From: CAXTPV01 sp965276715
GTDB lineage: Bacteria; Pseudomonadota; Alphaproteobacteria; Acetobacterales; Acetobacteraceae
NCBI GenBank assembly: GCA_965276715.1
Contig: OZ255622.1
Span: 1,984,001 to 2,048,000, forward strand
Length of the DNA: 64,000 nucleotides
Direction of reading: 5' to 3'
Within the stretch, counting starts at the first letter, position 1, and each line of letters begins with the position of its first letter. This document shows positions 42,939 through 51,921 of the stretch, piece by piece. A program made the translations under genes and the position numbers. The notes beneath the pieces are model-generated. The model was not told the origin of the DNA and searched no databases. It was given only the letters and a program-made list of their open reading frames with translations.

Positions 42939-45719
42939 TCAAGCCAGCTGATGCTCGTGCCGCGCGGCATCCCCTCCGTCAGGCAGCGCCGTCTCAAGCA
43001 GGATGTCATGAAGTTCGCCCGCCTGGTCTTCCAGGGTCGCAAGCCTTCGCTTGTAGGGATTGACGAAGCCGTCGAACATCGAGGCCCGGTCCAGTATCGA
43101 CGTGACGGCAGCAGCCAGCGGCGCCGGATCGTTGCCCATCGGGATCAGACTGCCGTTCTCCCCCACAACGATGTCCTCGGCCGCTCCCCCGCTCTCGGTC
43201 GCCAGCACCCACACGTCGCGCGCCAGCGCCTCGCGCACCGTCAGGCCGAAGCTCTCCTTCCATTGCGACGGGAACAGCAGCACGTCGATCCCCTCGAAGA
43301 ACGCGTCCATCGTGTCCTGCCTGTAGGCCGGCACGATCCGGACGTCGCCCTTGACGCTCCAGCGCACGTGCTTGAAGTTGCTGAAGCCCAGGTTGAGCGT
43401 GTTGTCGACGATCACCAGCACCCAGTCCGAGCGATCGAGACCGGCGAAGGCCTCGCGGATCAACGTCATTCCCTTGAGCGGGTCGTTGCCTCCCACATAG
43501 CCGAACCGCAGCGGACCGGGTGCGCGCGCCGGACGTGGCCGTCCGGGCAATTTGATCCCGTTGCGATTGACCACGAGCTGCTCCGCCGGGATGCCGTTCG
43601 CCCGATACAGCGCCCCGTGCGACGCGCTCGGCGACAGGATGCGCGCCGCACCCTTCAGCGCCTGCATCAGGATGTCCATCCGGCTCTGCAGATGATGGGT
43701 ATCGGGGAGGCAGCGCTCGCAGACCTTCAGATCGATCGTGGTCTGGTAGCAATAGGTGTTGTCGGCACGCACCATGAACTGGCGCTGGCATAGCCACCAG
43801 GCATCGTGGACCGTCACGACGTACGGCACGCGCGCGATCTGGCAGGCGCGCGCGATGCCGGCGCCGAAATGCTGGACGGCGTGGAGATGTACCACATCCG
43901 GCTCGACCGCCTCGAGGATGTCGGCAAACCGTCGCCCCATTTCGGGATCGTCGAAGTTGAGGATCTCGTCTCGCGTGTTCGGCATCGCGACGCCGAATAC
44001 GTCCAGGCCCCGCGTGCGGTAGCGCCTGATCGTGTACTGATGCGCCGGAAAGCCATGCGAGCTGACGACGAAAATTTCGGTGTCGTCGCGCGCGGCCAGG
44101 CGGATCGCCATCTCCTCGGCCACCACCGTGGCGCCGCCGAAACTCCTGGGCGAGAAGAAGATGTTGACCACCAGGATCCGCAACCGGCGCCGCTCGCGCG
44201 GCGCCATCAACGACGCGAGTGGACGGAGGGTGGACGCGATCGCGTCCGGCCCGTACTGCGTCATCGCCCGCTCGCGGGCGCGCGCGGCGACGGCGTGCCG
44301 CCGCTCCGTGTCGGCCGACAGAAGCCGCAGCGCCTCGTGCCACTCCACCTCGGTCTCGGCGAGAAACCCGTCGACGCCATTCTCGATCGCCGCCCGGAAT
44401 TCGGCGCGTGGCGAGCAGACCGAGGGCAGGCCCACAATGCTCGCCTCGAGCAGCTTGATGTTGCTCTTGGCGTCGTTGAAGGTCGACGCCTCGAGCGGGG
44501 CGAGCGAGATGTCGCACGCGGCGAGGGCGGTGAGATACGCCTTGAAGTTGGTGGTCTCGAACCGCTCGATCCGGTCCGCGAACGCGTCGAATCCACTCGA
44601 AAGGTTCAGCGTGCCGATGATCCGCAGATGCACGCGCGCATCCTCCCGCATCAGCCGGAGCAGTGCCGCACCCGCCGCGAGAAAATCGGTGTCGTGCGTC
44701 AGCGTGCCCGATCCGTAGGCGATCACCACGCGGCCGTCGCCGCGCACGCGCGCGGCCGCCGCCAGGCGCGCGAACGCGAGGGTCTCCGCATCCAGCGCAT
44801 TGCTGACGACATGGCTCGGCTTGCCGCTCGCCTCGGCCATCAACGCGGACAGCACCGAAGTCGAGCCGATCGTGCGGTCGCAGGCCAGCATCGCGCGCCG
44901 GTAATCCGCCGCATTGTTCAGCACCTCGCGTCGCAACGCCGGCGTCAGGTCCGCGAGGTTGGCGTTCGCCCCATACAGGTCGACATCGAAGATCAGGTCG
45001 TCGATCTCCCAGATCGTTTCGACCCCGACGCGTCTCGCCTCCTCGATCACGTCGAGCGGACCCGTGAAGCCCGGAACGCGATACAGGATCGCCAGCGTAT
45101 GCGTCTGCAGCAGCGAGAGCACTTCCGGCACCCGCCGCCAGGCGACGACGGTGCATGGGATGCCGATCCTCTCGAACTGCTCCTGCTTCTGCCACACGCG
45201 GTATTTCGCGCATTGCGGGATGCTGAGCTCGGCCACGATCAGCACCCTGTGGCGCAGCATCCGGGCCGCCGGATCGCCGATCGGCAACCGGTAGATGTCG
45301 TGCGCCGGATCGCGCGTCTCGCGTGACGGAAGGCGAGCGACGGGCACCCTGCGTTTGGCCGCCGCGATATCGGCCGCGACCGCCTGCTGCGTGGCGCGCG
45401 CGACCCGCGTGACCGGCCCGACCGGGCGCCGAGCCGGACCTCCGAGCAGATGGACCCGGAGGCGATCGATCGTCGCGGACGGCCCGTCCTCGATCAGCGA
45501 GCGCACCGTCCGCCGCGCGACCAGGGCCGCGAATCGCACCCGATGGCCGACCCTTGCCGCGGACAGGCGGCGGAGGAACGGCGTACGCGGTCGCGCCCGC
45601 TCAGCCTCGAAGCGCAGGATCGAGGCGCGCATGGCATGCAGCCGCGCGCTCTCGAGCAGCACCTCCTCCATCGAGGGAGACCGGGCGGACGCGTCCGCCG
45701 GAATGGCCTCGGGTGACAT
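42939..45719 (-). CDS. Glycosyltransferase with two GT4-like domains
   Basis: A 926-residue protein. After about 150 residues of helical/basic N-terminus, residues about 155-505 form one GT-B-like unit (RVLIVAELSIPQCAKYRVWQ, IWEIDDLIFDVDLYG, IAYGSGTLTHDTDF, NIKLLEASIVGLPSVCSP). Residues about 512-905 form a second, fuller GT4 unit (ILVVNIFFSPRSFGGATVVA, VVHLHAVQHFGAGIA, LRFGYVGGNDPLKGM, the E-x7-E region ESFGLTVREALA). Two transferases on one chain suggest addition of two sugars in succession. It is co-transcribed with FkbM. No membrane helices. Confidence 0.88.
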   Translation of the reverse strand: MSPEAIPADASARSPSMEEVLLESARLHAMRASILRFEAERARPRTPFLRRLSAARVGHRVRFAALVARRTVRSLIEDGPSATIDRLRVHLLGGPARRPVGPVTRVARATQQAVAADIAAAKRRVPVARLPSRETRDPAHDIYRLPIGDPAARMLRHRVLIVAELSIPQCAKYRVWQKQEQFERIGIPCTVVAWRRVPEVLSLLQTHTLAILYRVPGFTGPLDVIEEARRVGVETIWEIDDLIFDVDLYGANANLADLTPALRREVLNNAADYRRAMLACDRTIGSTSVLSALMAEASGKPSHVVSNALDAETLAFARLAAAARVRGDGRVVIAYGSGTLTHDTDFLAAGAALLRLMREDARVHLRIIGTLNLSSGFDAFADRIERFETTNFKAYLTALAACDISLAPLEASTFNDAKSNIKLLEASIVGLPSVCSPRAEFRAAIENGVDGFLAETEVEWHEALRLLSADTERRHAVAARARERAMTQYGPDAIASTLRPLASLMAPRERRRLRILVVNIFFSPRSFGGATVVAEEMAIRLAARDDTEIFVVSSHGFPAHQYTIRRYRTRGLDVFGVAMPNTRDEILNFDDPEMGRRFADILEAVEPDVVHLHAVQHFGAGIARACQIARVPYVVTVHDAWWLCQRQFMVRADNTYCYQTTIDLKVCERCLPDTHHLQSRMDILMQALKGAARILSPSASHGALYRANGIPAEQLVVNRNGIKLPGRPRPARAPGPLRFGYVGGNDPLKGMTLIREAFAGLDRSDWVLVIVDNTLNLGFSNFKHVRWSVKGDVRIVPAYRQDTMDAFFEGIDVLLFPSQWKESFGLTVREALARDVWVLATESGGAAEDIVVGENGSLIPMGNDPAPLAAAVTSILDRASMFDGFVNPYKRRLATLEDQAGELHDILLETALPDGGDAARHEHQLA

Positions 45720-45790
45720 GGCGGCCTATCCGGACATGGTAAGGAAATGTTTCTAGGGGTCTGACGGATCATGGTCCAGGGAGCAGGCTG

Positions 45791-45997
45791 ATGGGTGGAT
45801 TGCTGAGCCGGGTCGTGGTCTTCGCGATCACCGCCGGGATCGTCTGCGCATCCGCCGTCGTGTTCGTCTTCGGGCTCGGCCTGCGCATCCCCCACGCCTG
45901 GTATGCGCTGATCCCGCTCGGGATCGGCTGCGTGGTGCTGCTCGTGCTCCGGACCACGATGCCGAAGACCGACACCGGCGACGAGCCCGAGCCGTGA
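45791..45997 (+). CDS. Small two-helix membrane protein
   Basis: A 68-residue protein with two hydrophobic helices (VVVFAITAGIVCASAVVFVF and ALIPLGIGCVVLLVLR) and an acidic tail TDTGDEPEP. The ATG is preceded by GGGAGCAGG. No family recognised. It stands alone between the glycosyltransferase and the GFA gene. Confidence 0.55.
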   Translation: MGGLLSRVVVFAITAGIVCASAVVFVFGLGLRIPHAWYALIPLGIGCVVLLVLRTTMPKTDTGDEPEP

Positions 45998-46008
45998 CCC
46001 TGTCTGCG

Positions 46009-46494
46009 TCAGCGCCCTCCCGGCACCACCCGCTCATGCCAGGCGGCGATCGATTCGTCGGGATACGCGTCGAACGCCTGGTCCGCAGGCGCGATGTCCG
46101 CCTCGACCCAGCCGGGCCGCGAGCCGAGCATCATGTGCGTCCGCTCGGGCGCTGCCGGCAGTTCGGTGTCGATCGCCGACGCGAACGGGTGCAGCAGCTC
46201 CGGCCAGCCGGGACTGAACAGCCACAGCCCGCTGCCGCACAGGCCGCAGAACACCCGCTCGGCCTCGCTCGGTTCGGTCGCCTCGTCCGACCGAAGCACC
46301 GCATGGTAGATGCGCGTGTGCTCCCGTCCCGCGATCTCGAGCGTCCCGGCGAGCGCGCTCAGATTGATCGCGGCCCCCGATCCGCCCTGCGTCTTGCGGC
46401 AGATGCCGCAGTAGCAGAGCTGGTACGGATAGGGATGCGGGCTCTCGACCGAGAAGCGGACCGCGGCGCAATGGCAAGAGCCTTCGAGCCGCAT
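46009..46494 (-). CDS. GFA/CENP-V-family zinc protein
   Basis: A 161-residue protein. The zinc-binding cysteines are GSCHC near the N-terminus, CYCGICRKTQGG, and CGLCGSGLW later. This is the pattern of the glutathione-dependent formaldehyde-activating enzyme family. The ATG overlaps the glutathione transferase stop (TGATG), so the two genes are coupled and share a thiol-conjugation theme. Actual formaldehyde chemistry is not shown for most members. Confidence 0.88.
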   Translation of the reverse strand: MRLEGSCHCAAVRFSVESPHPYPYQLCYCGICRKTQGGSGAAINLSALAGTLEIAGREHTRIYHAVLRSDEATEPSEAERVFCGLCGSGLWLFSPGWPELLHPFASAIDTELPAAPERTHMMLGSRPGWVEADIAPADQAFDAYPDESIAAWHERVVPGGR

Positions 46495-47171
46495 CACGCG
46501 GCGACCGTATGGCGGAACATGTTGCGCCGCGAATCGTCGTCCATCTCGGTCTTGAACGTGTGCCTGTCCTTCAGCGCCACCGCGCGCGCGGCAGCCGGGC
46601 GCGCGCCGATCTCCGCGGCCAGACGGGCGACGTTGGCGAACTCGGCCGCCTCGGCGCCGAACACGAACGGCAACGCGCGTGTCCAGCCCCAGACCGCCAT
46701 GTCGACGATCGTGTAGTCCTCCCCGAGCATGTAGCGGTGGTCGCCGAGCCGCTTGTCGATGATCGCCCAGTGGCGCCTCGCCTCGAACGCGTAGCGCTTG
46801 ACCGCATAGTCCTTCGGCTCCGGCGCGTAATGGTTGAAATGCACGTATTGCCCGGAATAGGGCCCGATGCCGGTGGCGACGAACATCAGCCACGACAGGA
46901 ACGCGCCGCGTTCGGGATCGCCCGGCCGCGCGAGGAACCGTCCCGTCTTCTCGGCGAGATGGAGCAGGATCGCGTTGCTGTCGAAGACCGGCATCCCGTC
47001 GTCGACGATGACCGGCACCCTGCCGTTCGGGTTCAGCGCCAGGAAGGCGGCCGCGTGCTGCTCGCCCTTGCGCGTGTCGACCGGCACCGTCTCGTAGTCC
47101 AGCCCCATTTCCTCCAGGCACAGCGCCACCTTCATCGGGTTGGGCGCCAGCGAGTAGTAGAACGTGATCAT
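46494..47171 (-). CDS. Glutathione S-transferase
   Basis: A 225-residue cytosolic GST. The ATG at 47171 has GGAGG six bases upstream. The thioredoxin-like N-domain is ITFYYSLAPNPMKVALCLEE, with the cis-proline loop NPNGRVPVIVDDG and glutathione-binding VFDSNAILLHLAE. The helical C-domain contains YTIVDMAVWGW, the conserved hydrophobic staple region. Probably detoxification or bond-cleaving chemistry with the coupled GFA protein. Confidence 0.92.
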   Translation of the reverse strand: MITFYYSLAPNPMKVALCLEEMGLDYETVPVDTRKGEQHAAAFLALNPNGRVPVIVDDGMPVFDSNAILLHLAEKTGRFLARPGDPERGAFLSWLMFVATGIGPYSGQYVHFNHYAPEPKDYAVKRYAFEARRHWAIIDKRLGDHRYMLGEDYTIVDMAVWGWTRALPFVFGAEAAEFANVARLAAEIGARPAAARAVALKDRHTFKTEMDDDSRRNMFRHTVAA

Positions 47172-47305
47172 GCCATCCTCCGCGTGCGGGACGCGAGTGA
47201 ACGCGTCGGCAGGCCGGCTGGCAAGCGCCGGGCGCATGAGGTTTCGTTGCAATTGGCGCAGGGCCGGATCATAGAAAGAGCAACAATAAACACAAGGAAA
47301 CGGTC

Positions 47306-48790
47306 ATGCGTGACGGTGGGCCTGCAGGGACCGGGATCGGCGCGAGGCCATTGCCGCGCCGCACCATGCTGGGGGGCGCCGCCGCGTTCGGCGCGGCCCT
47401 GTCAGCCCCGTCGATCCTGCGCGCCCAGGGCCGCGAGCCGCACCCGCTCGCCGGCCAACGGATCCACATGTCGATCCTCGGCGTCGCGGGCTGGCTGCCG
47501 AGCAGCCTCGGCGTCGACATGTCGCCCGACTTCGCCCGCTACGTGAAGGACCGCTACAATTACGACGTGACGTTCTCCTTCGCCGGCGCCCCGTTCGGCG
47601 CCCTGTTCCAGAAGGCCGCGACGTCGCTCGCCACCCGAAGCCAGGAATACAACATCATCATCAGCGACAGCCAATGGCTCGGCGCGCTGGCGACGCCCAA
47701 GTGGATCATCAAGCTCAACGACATCATTGCCGCCGACCGCGCGCTCGACATCGAGTGGTATGCGCCCGTCGTGCAGGCCGCCTACCAGGTCTACCCGGAC
47801 GGGACCAGGAACCTCTACGGCTTCCCACAGGTGGGCGACGTCGAGGGCATCTTCGTCCGCAAGGACTGGCTCGAGGCGCCCGGCGAGGCGGAAGCCTACC
47901 AGGCGAAGTACGGCAGTCCGATGCCGCGCACGTGGGAAGATTTCGAGCGGATGGATCTGGACGACTGGAAGAAGCTCGTCGCCTTCTTCAACCGTCCCGA
48001 CAAGGGCCATTACGGGATCGCCATGCAGTATTCACGCGAATACGATGCGTGCAGTTGCCCGCTGATCTCCTTCATCCGCAGCATGGGCGGCGACATCTGG
48101 GACCCCAAGACCGGCCAGGTCCAGGGCATCATGGACACGCCCCAGAACGCGAAGGCGATGGAGCTCTACAAATCCATGCTGCAATGGCAGCCGCCCGGCG
48201 CGCTGAACTACTTCATCGCCGAGGTGATCGACGCCTTCACCCAGGGCAAGGTCTTCGCCGCCTGGCAATGGGTCGCGACCGGCGGCACGATGGTGCCCGC
48301 CGCCCTGAGAGGAAAGGTGATGGTCGTCCCGCCGCCCGGCTTCAAGGATGCGAGCGGCCATCTCAACCGCAACTACATCATCGGCGGCCAGCCCTGGGTC
48401 ATCAACGCCTTCAACGACGCGGCCCACATGCGTGTCGCGCTGGACTTCATGCGCTGGTGGTATCTGCCCCAGACCGCGTCCGACTATCTCAAGCGCGGCG
48501 GCCTGCCGTGCGACAAGGCCACCCTCACCAGCGCCGGCTTCGACGACGTCTATCCGTGGAACCGCACCTACAAATACATGCTCGAACGCAGCACCGACTT
48601 CTGGCACGATCCCAAATACGCCGAAATGCTGTCGACCCAGCAGGAAGGCTGGACCGGCTACATGACGGGCCAGATCAAGGACCCGATGCACGCGCTGCAA
48701 TACATCGCCTGCAAGCAGCAGGGCATCCTGTTCGACGGCGGCACGGCGCAGACCGAGCCGACCGGCGCCTGCAGCGGGATACGCCTCTAG
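47306..48790 (+). CDS. ABC transporter extracellular solute-binding protein (family 1)
   Basis: A 494-residue periplasmic protein; AAGGAAA precedes the ATG. The N-terminus carries a twin-arginine-like signal (LPRRTMLGGAAAFGAALSAP), so folded export by Tat is possible. Solute-binding features are YNIIISDSQWLGALA, TRNLYGFPQVGDVEGIFVRK, RTWEDFERMDLDDWKKL, HYGIAMQYSREYD and ALDFMRWWYLP. It leads a six-gene importer operon with two permeases, a small membrane protein and two ATPases. A carbohydrate or polyol ligand is likely from the family; identity unknown. Confidence 0.9.
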   Translation: MRDGGPAGTGIGARPLPRRTMLGGAAAFGAALSAPSILRAQGREPHPLAGQRIHMSILGVAGWLPSSLGVDMSPDFARYVKDRYNYDVTFSFAGAPFGALFQKAATSLATRSQEYNIIISDSQWLGALATPKWIIKLNDIIAADRALDIEWYAPVVQAAYQVYPDGTRNLYGFPQVGDVEGIFVRKDWLEAPGEAEAYQAKYGSPMPRTWEDFERMDLDDWKKLVAFFNRPDKGHYGIAMQYSREYDACSCPLISFIRSMGGDIWDPKTGQVQGIMDTPQNAKAMELYKSMLQWQPPGALNYFIAEVIDAFTQGKVFAAWQWVATGGTMVPAALRGKVMVVPPPGFKDASGHLNRNYIIGGQPWVINAFNDAAHMRVALDFMRWWYLPQTASDYLKRGGLPCDKATLTSAGFDDVYPWNRTYKYMLERSTDFWHDPKYAEMLSTQQEGWTGYMTGQIKDPMHALQYIACKQQGILFDGGTAQTEPTGACSGIRL

Positions 48791-48792
48791 CC

Positions 48793-49758
48793 ATGCCGTC
48801 GGAGGCGCGCGCAAAAATCCTGCGTGAGCCCTCCGTCCCGGCCGGCGGCTGGGACGCCTTCACCCGCTTCCTCGGCCGCCGCGAGATCCTGCCGATCCTC
48901 CTGCTGCTGCCGGTCCTGATCTTCTTCATCGTCTGGAACCTGATCCCGACGCTCTGGCTGCTCGGTCTCGGCTTCTACCGCTTCTCGCTGACCAGCGGTC
49001 ATCCGCCACGCTTCGCCGGCCTCTACAACTACCGCTCGATCCTGAACGACGCCGGCGTATGGTCCGACCTCAGCCGCACCTTCGTCTTCGTCTTCTGTGC
49101 CGTCGCATTGGAAACCCTGCTCGGCGTCGCCCTCGGCCTGCTGTTCTGGAACAGCCACCGCCTGCCCGGACGGCGGATCGCGCTCACCATGCTGTTCTCC
49201 CCGATGGTGCTCACACCGGTCGCGGCCGGCACCTTCTGGCGCCTGATCTACGATCCGACCTTCGGCGTGCTCGACAGCATCCTCCGAAGTCTCGGCTTCG
49301 CGGGCGTGAACTTCCTCGGCGACAGCAGCGTGGCCTTCGGCGCGGTGCTCGCCGTCGACGTCTGGATGTGGACGCCGTTCATGGTGCTCATGACCCTCGC
49401 CGCCCTCGCCTCGGTTCCGAAAGCCGAGCTCGAGGCAGCCGAAATCGACCATCTCGCCTGGCATCAGCGATTGCGTCTCGTCGTCTTCCACCACGGCAAG
49501 TTCATCCTGATGCTCGGCATCCTGCTGCGCACCATCGACGCCTTCAAGACGATGGACCTGATCTACGACATGACCTACGGCGGTCCTGGCTCGACCACGC
49601 AGCTCGTCGCGATGACGCTCTACCGGCGCGCGTTCGAGGCCTTCAACATGGGCTGGTCGTCCGCACTCGCGGTGATCCTGCTGCTGATCTCCATCGCGTT
49701 CACCGCCACCTTCATCTTCGTCCTGCACTGGCGCGAACGCCGCGAGGCCGACGCGTGA
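48793..49758 (+). CDS. ABC transporter permease 1 (MalF/UgpA-like)
   Basis: A 321-residue membrane protein with six helices and the family element YDMTYGGPGSTTQLVAMTLY. The cytoplasmic EAA loop, which docks on the ATPase, reads EAAEIDHLAWHQRLRLVVFH. The normally conserved Gly and the LP at its end are missing, unlike the consensus loop in permease 2. It lies 2 bases after the binding-protein stop; its own stop overlaps permease 2. Confidence 0.9.
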   Translation: MPSEARAKILREPSVPAGGWDAFTRFLGRREILPILLLLPVLIFFIVWNLIPTLWLLGLGFYRFSLTSGHPPRFAGLYNYRSILNDAGVWSDLSRTFVFVFCAVALETLLGVALGLLFWNSHRLPGRRIALTMLFSPMVLTPVAAGTFWRLIYDPTFGVLDSILRSLGFAGVNFLGDSSVAFGAVLAVDVWMWTPFMVLMTLAALASVPKAELEAAEIDHLAWHQRLRLVVFHHGKFILMLGILLRTIDAFKTMDLIYDMTYGGPGSTTQLVAMTLYRRAFEAFNMGWSSALAVILLLISIAFTATFIFVLHWRERREADA

Positions 49759-50573
49759 AAACCCACCTCTACCACGCCGCGCTGTGGCTGGTGGCGTTGG
49801 TCTTCTTCGCCCCGATCGCATGGATCCTGCTCTCGTCGTTCAAGACCGCCGACCAGATCCTGGCGGTCCCGCCCCGCCTGTTCTTCACCCCCACGCTCGC
49901 CAACTACGCGAAACTCTTCTCGAGCGCCGGCTTTCCGCGCCAACTCCTCGACAGCGCGCTGTTGTCGGTCACCGCCGTGCTGATCGCGGTGGCGGTCTCC
50001 TTCCTGGCCGCGTTTTCGTTCTCCCGCTTCAAGCCCGCGGGCACCAACTTCCTGATGTTCCTGCTGCTCTCGATCCGGATGCTGCCAGGATCTGCCGCCA
50101 TCCTTCCGGTCTACCTGATGTATGTGGGCTTCGGCTGGAAGGACACCTATTTCGGGATGATCCTGTTCTACGCGATGTTCTCGATCCCGTTCTCGGTCTG
50201 GATCCTCAAGGGCTTCATCGACGGCGTCTCGCCGCGCTTCGACGAGACCGGCATCGTCAACGGCGCGTCGTGGCTGCGGATCATCACGCGCACCATCCTG
50301 CCGCAGATCATGCCCGGCATCATCGCCGCCTCGATCTTCAACTTTATCTTCGTCTGGAACGAATTCCTCTTCAACTACATCATCGGCGGCATCAGGACGT
50401 CCAACATTCCCGTGGCGCTGGCCAGCGGTCTCTATTCCAACGGCGGCGTCGACTGGACCTTCATCTCGGCCCTGACCAGCGTCTATATCGTGCCGCCGAT
50501 CCTCGTGGTCTACGTCTTCCAGCGCTACCTGCTGGTCGGGATGACGTTCGGCACGGTCCGCGGCGAGGTCTGA
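49755..50573 (+). CDS. ABC transporter permease 2 (MalG/UgpE-like)
   Basis: A 272-residue membrane protein beginning at a GTG that overlaps the previous stop (GTGA). MalG-type elements are WILLSSFKTADQILAVPP, FLAAFSFSRFKPAG, LSIRMLPGSAAILPVYLMY and the consensus EAA loop DETGIVNGASWLRIITRTIL followed by P. Its loop being intact while that of permease 1 is degenerate mirrors the asymmetry of the two ATPases. Confidence 0.92.
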   Translation: MKTHLYHAALWLVALVFFAPIAWILLSSFKTADQILAVPPRLFFTPTLANYAKLFSSAGFPRQLLDSALLSVTAVLIAVAVSFLAAFSFSRFKPAGTNFLMFLLLSIRMLPGSAAILPVYLMYVGFGWKDTYFGMILFYAMFSIPFSVWILKGFIDGVSPRFDETGIVNGASWLRIITRTILPQIMPGIIAASIFNFIFVWNEFLFNYIIGGIRTSNIPVALASGLYSNGGVDWTFISALTSVYIVPPILVVYVFQRYLLVGMTFGTVRGEV

Positions 50574-50848
50574 TGAACCGCATCGTGCCTCGCGCCGAGC
50601 TGGCGCTGATCCTGGTCATGGGTGCCGGTTTCCTGCTGATCGTCCAGCAATGGAGCTTCGGTCTCTATCAACTCGGACTCCTGACGGTGATGGCGGCAAC
50701 GATCCTCAACATCGCGGTGGGCAACCTGCCCCGCGCCGCCGCTCCCTGGCGCGCGCTCAGGCTCACCCTCCTGCTGCTGTCGATCGTGGCCGGCGTCTTC
50801 ATCGCCGGCATTCTGCTCGTCCCGTCGCTCGCCCGGCTCGGCGGATGA
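50573..50848 (+). CDS. Small membrane protein embedded in the ABC importer operon
   Basis: A 91-residue protein with three hydrophobic helices (LALILVMGAGFLLIV, LLTVMAATILNIAVGN, LTLLLLSIVAGVFIAGILLV). It is translationally coupled on both sides (TGATG upstream, ATGA downstream), so it is made with the transporter. I do not recognise a family. By position it resembles the small GlpU-type membrane protein of rhizobial glycerol ABC operons, which also have two ATPases, but the sequence does not obviously match. Confidence 0.7.
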   Translation: MNRIVPRAELALILVMGAGFLLIVQQWSFGLYQLGLLTVMAATILNIAVGNLPRAAAPWRALRLTLLLLSIVAGVFIAGILLVPSLARLGG

Positions 50849-51921
50849 GCCGCGTCCGCTTTGACTCCGTAAGCAAGTCCTACCGTGGCGCGCGCGCCCT
50901 CGACCGCGTCTCCTTCGACGTGCCGCCGGACAGTCTCACCGTCCTGTGCGGACCACCTTCGGCCGGCAAGTCGGTGCTGCTGCGCCTGCTCGTGGGCCTC
51001 GAGCAGCCCGACGAGGGACGCATCCTGATCGGCGAACGCGACATCACCGCGGTCCCGGCATCACGCCGCCGCATCGGCTATGTCCCCCAATCCTTCGCGC
51101 TGTTCCCGCATCTCAGCGTGTTCGACAACATCGCCTATCCGCTCGCACTCCAGGGCGTCGGCCACGCCGAGATCGAGCGGCGCATGCGCGACATCGCCGC
51201 CATCCTCCGCATTGGTCCCCTGCTGGCCAAGCGTCCGAGCCAGCTCAGCGGCGGCGAGAAGCAGCGCGCCGCGATCGCGCGCGGCATCCTCAAGAACGCC
51301 GACCTGTTCATCCTCGACGATCCGCTCGTCGGCCTCGACTTCAAGTTGCGCGAAAGCCTGATGGAGGATCTCAAGGACATGCGCGCCGAGCTCGGCGCGA
51401 CCTTCCTCTACGCGACGTCGGACAGTCTCGAAGCCCTCACCATGGCCGAGCACATCATCGTCCTCGATGCCGGCCAGGTGGTCGACGCCAATCCCGTCCA
51501 CGAACTCTATCGCCGCCCGCGCCACCTGCGTGCGGCCGAACTCGTGGGCTTCCCGCGCTGCAATGTCATGGCGGGCTCGCTCGAGGGGACCGGACAGTGC
51601 CGAACCAACCTCGCCTCCTTCGCGCTGCGTGCCCCGAGCCACCACGCGGGAGAGGTCGCCGTGATGGCCCGTCCCGAACATATCGAGCACCGGCCCGGCG
51701 GCAACGGAACGCCCGGAACGATCCGTCTGATGGAGAACCTCGGTGCCGAATGCGTCATCTATGTCGATGCGGGCGACGAGACGCTGGTGACGTCGGTCGC
51801 CTCGCCCAGCGTCGCCCATCTCGACATCGGCGCGCCGTTCGCCTTCGCCGTCAGGACGGGCGGCCTGCTGGTCTTCGAACCGGCCTCCGGCGCATTGCTC
51901 GGACAGGGCTCGGATGCCTGA
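50845..51921 (+). CDS. ABC importer ATPase 1 (MalK-like, degenerate catalytic residues)
   Basis: A 358-residue MalK/UgpC-type ATPase. Walker A is GPPSAGKS (36-43), Q-loop YVPQSFALF, and the signature is intact LSGGEKQR (134-141). Walker B reads FILDDPLVGLD, with Asp159 in place of the catalytic Glu. The switch motif reads ATSDSLEALTM, with Ser192 in place of the usual His. It can therefore offer a good signature to its partner but is unlikely to hydrolyse well itself. A C-terminal MOP/TOBE-like domain follows from about residue 240. ATGA overlap upstream; 8-base overlap with ATPase 2. Confidence 0.92.
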   Translation: MSRVRFDSVSKSYRGARALDRVSFDVPPDSLTVLCGPPSAGKSVLLRLLVGLEQPDEGRILIGERDITAVPASRRRIGYVPQSFALFPHLSVFDNIAYPLALQGVGHAEIERRMRDIAAILRIGPLLAKRPSQLSGGEKQRAAIARGILKNADLFILDDPLVGLDFKLRESLMEDLKDMRAELGATFLYATSDSLEALTMAEHIIVLDAGQVVDANPVHELYRRPRHLRAAELVGFPRCNVMAGSLEGTGQCRTNLASFALRAPSHHAGEVAVMARPEHIEHRPGGNGTPGTIRLMENLGAECVIYVDAGDETLVTSVASPSVAHLDIGAPFAFAVRTGGLLVFEPASGALLGQGSDA

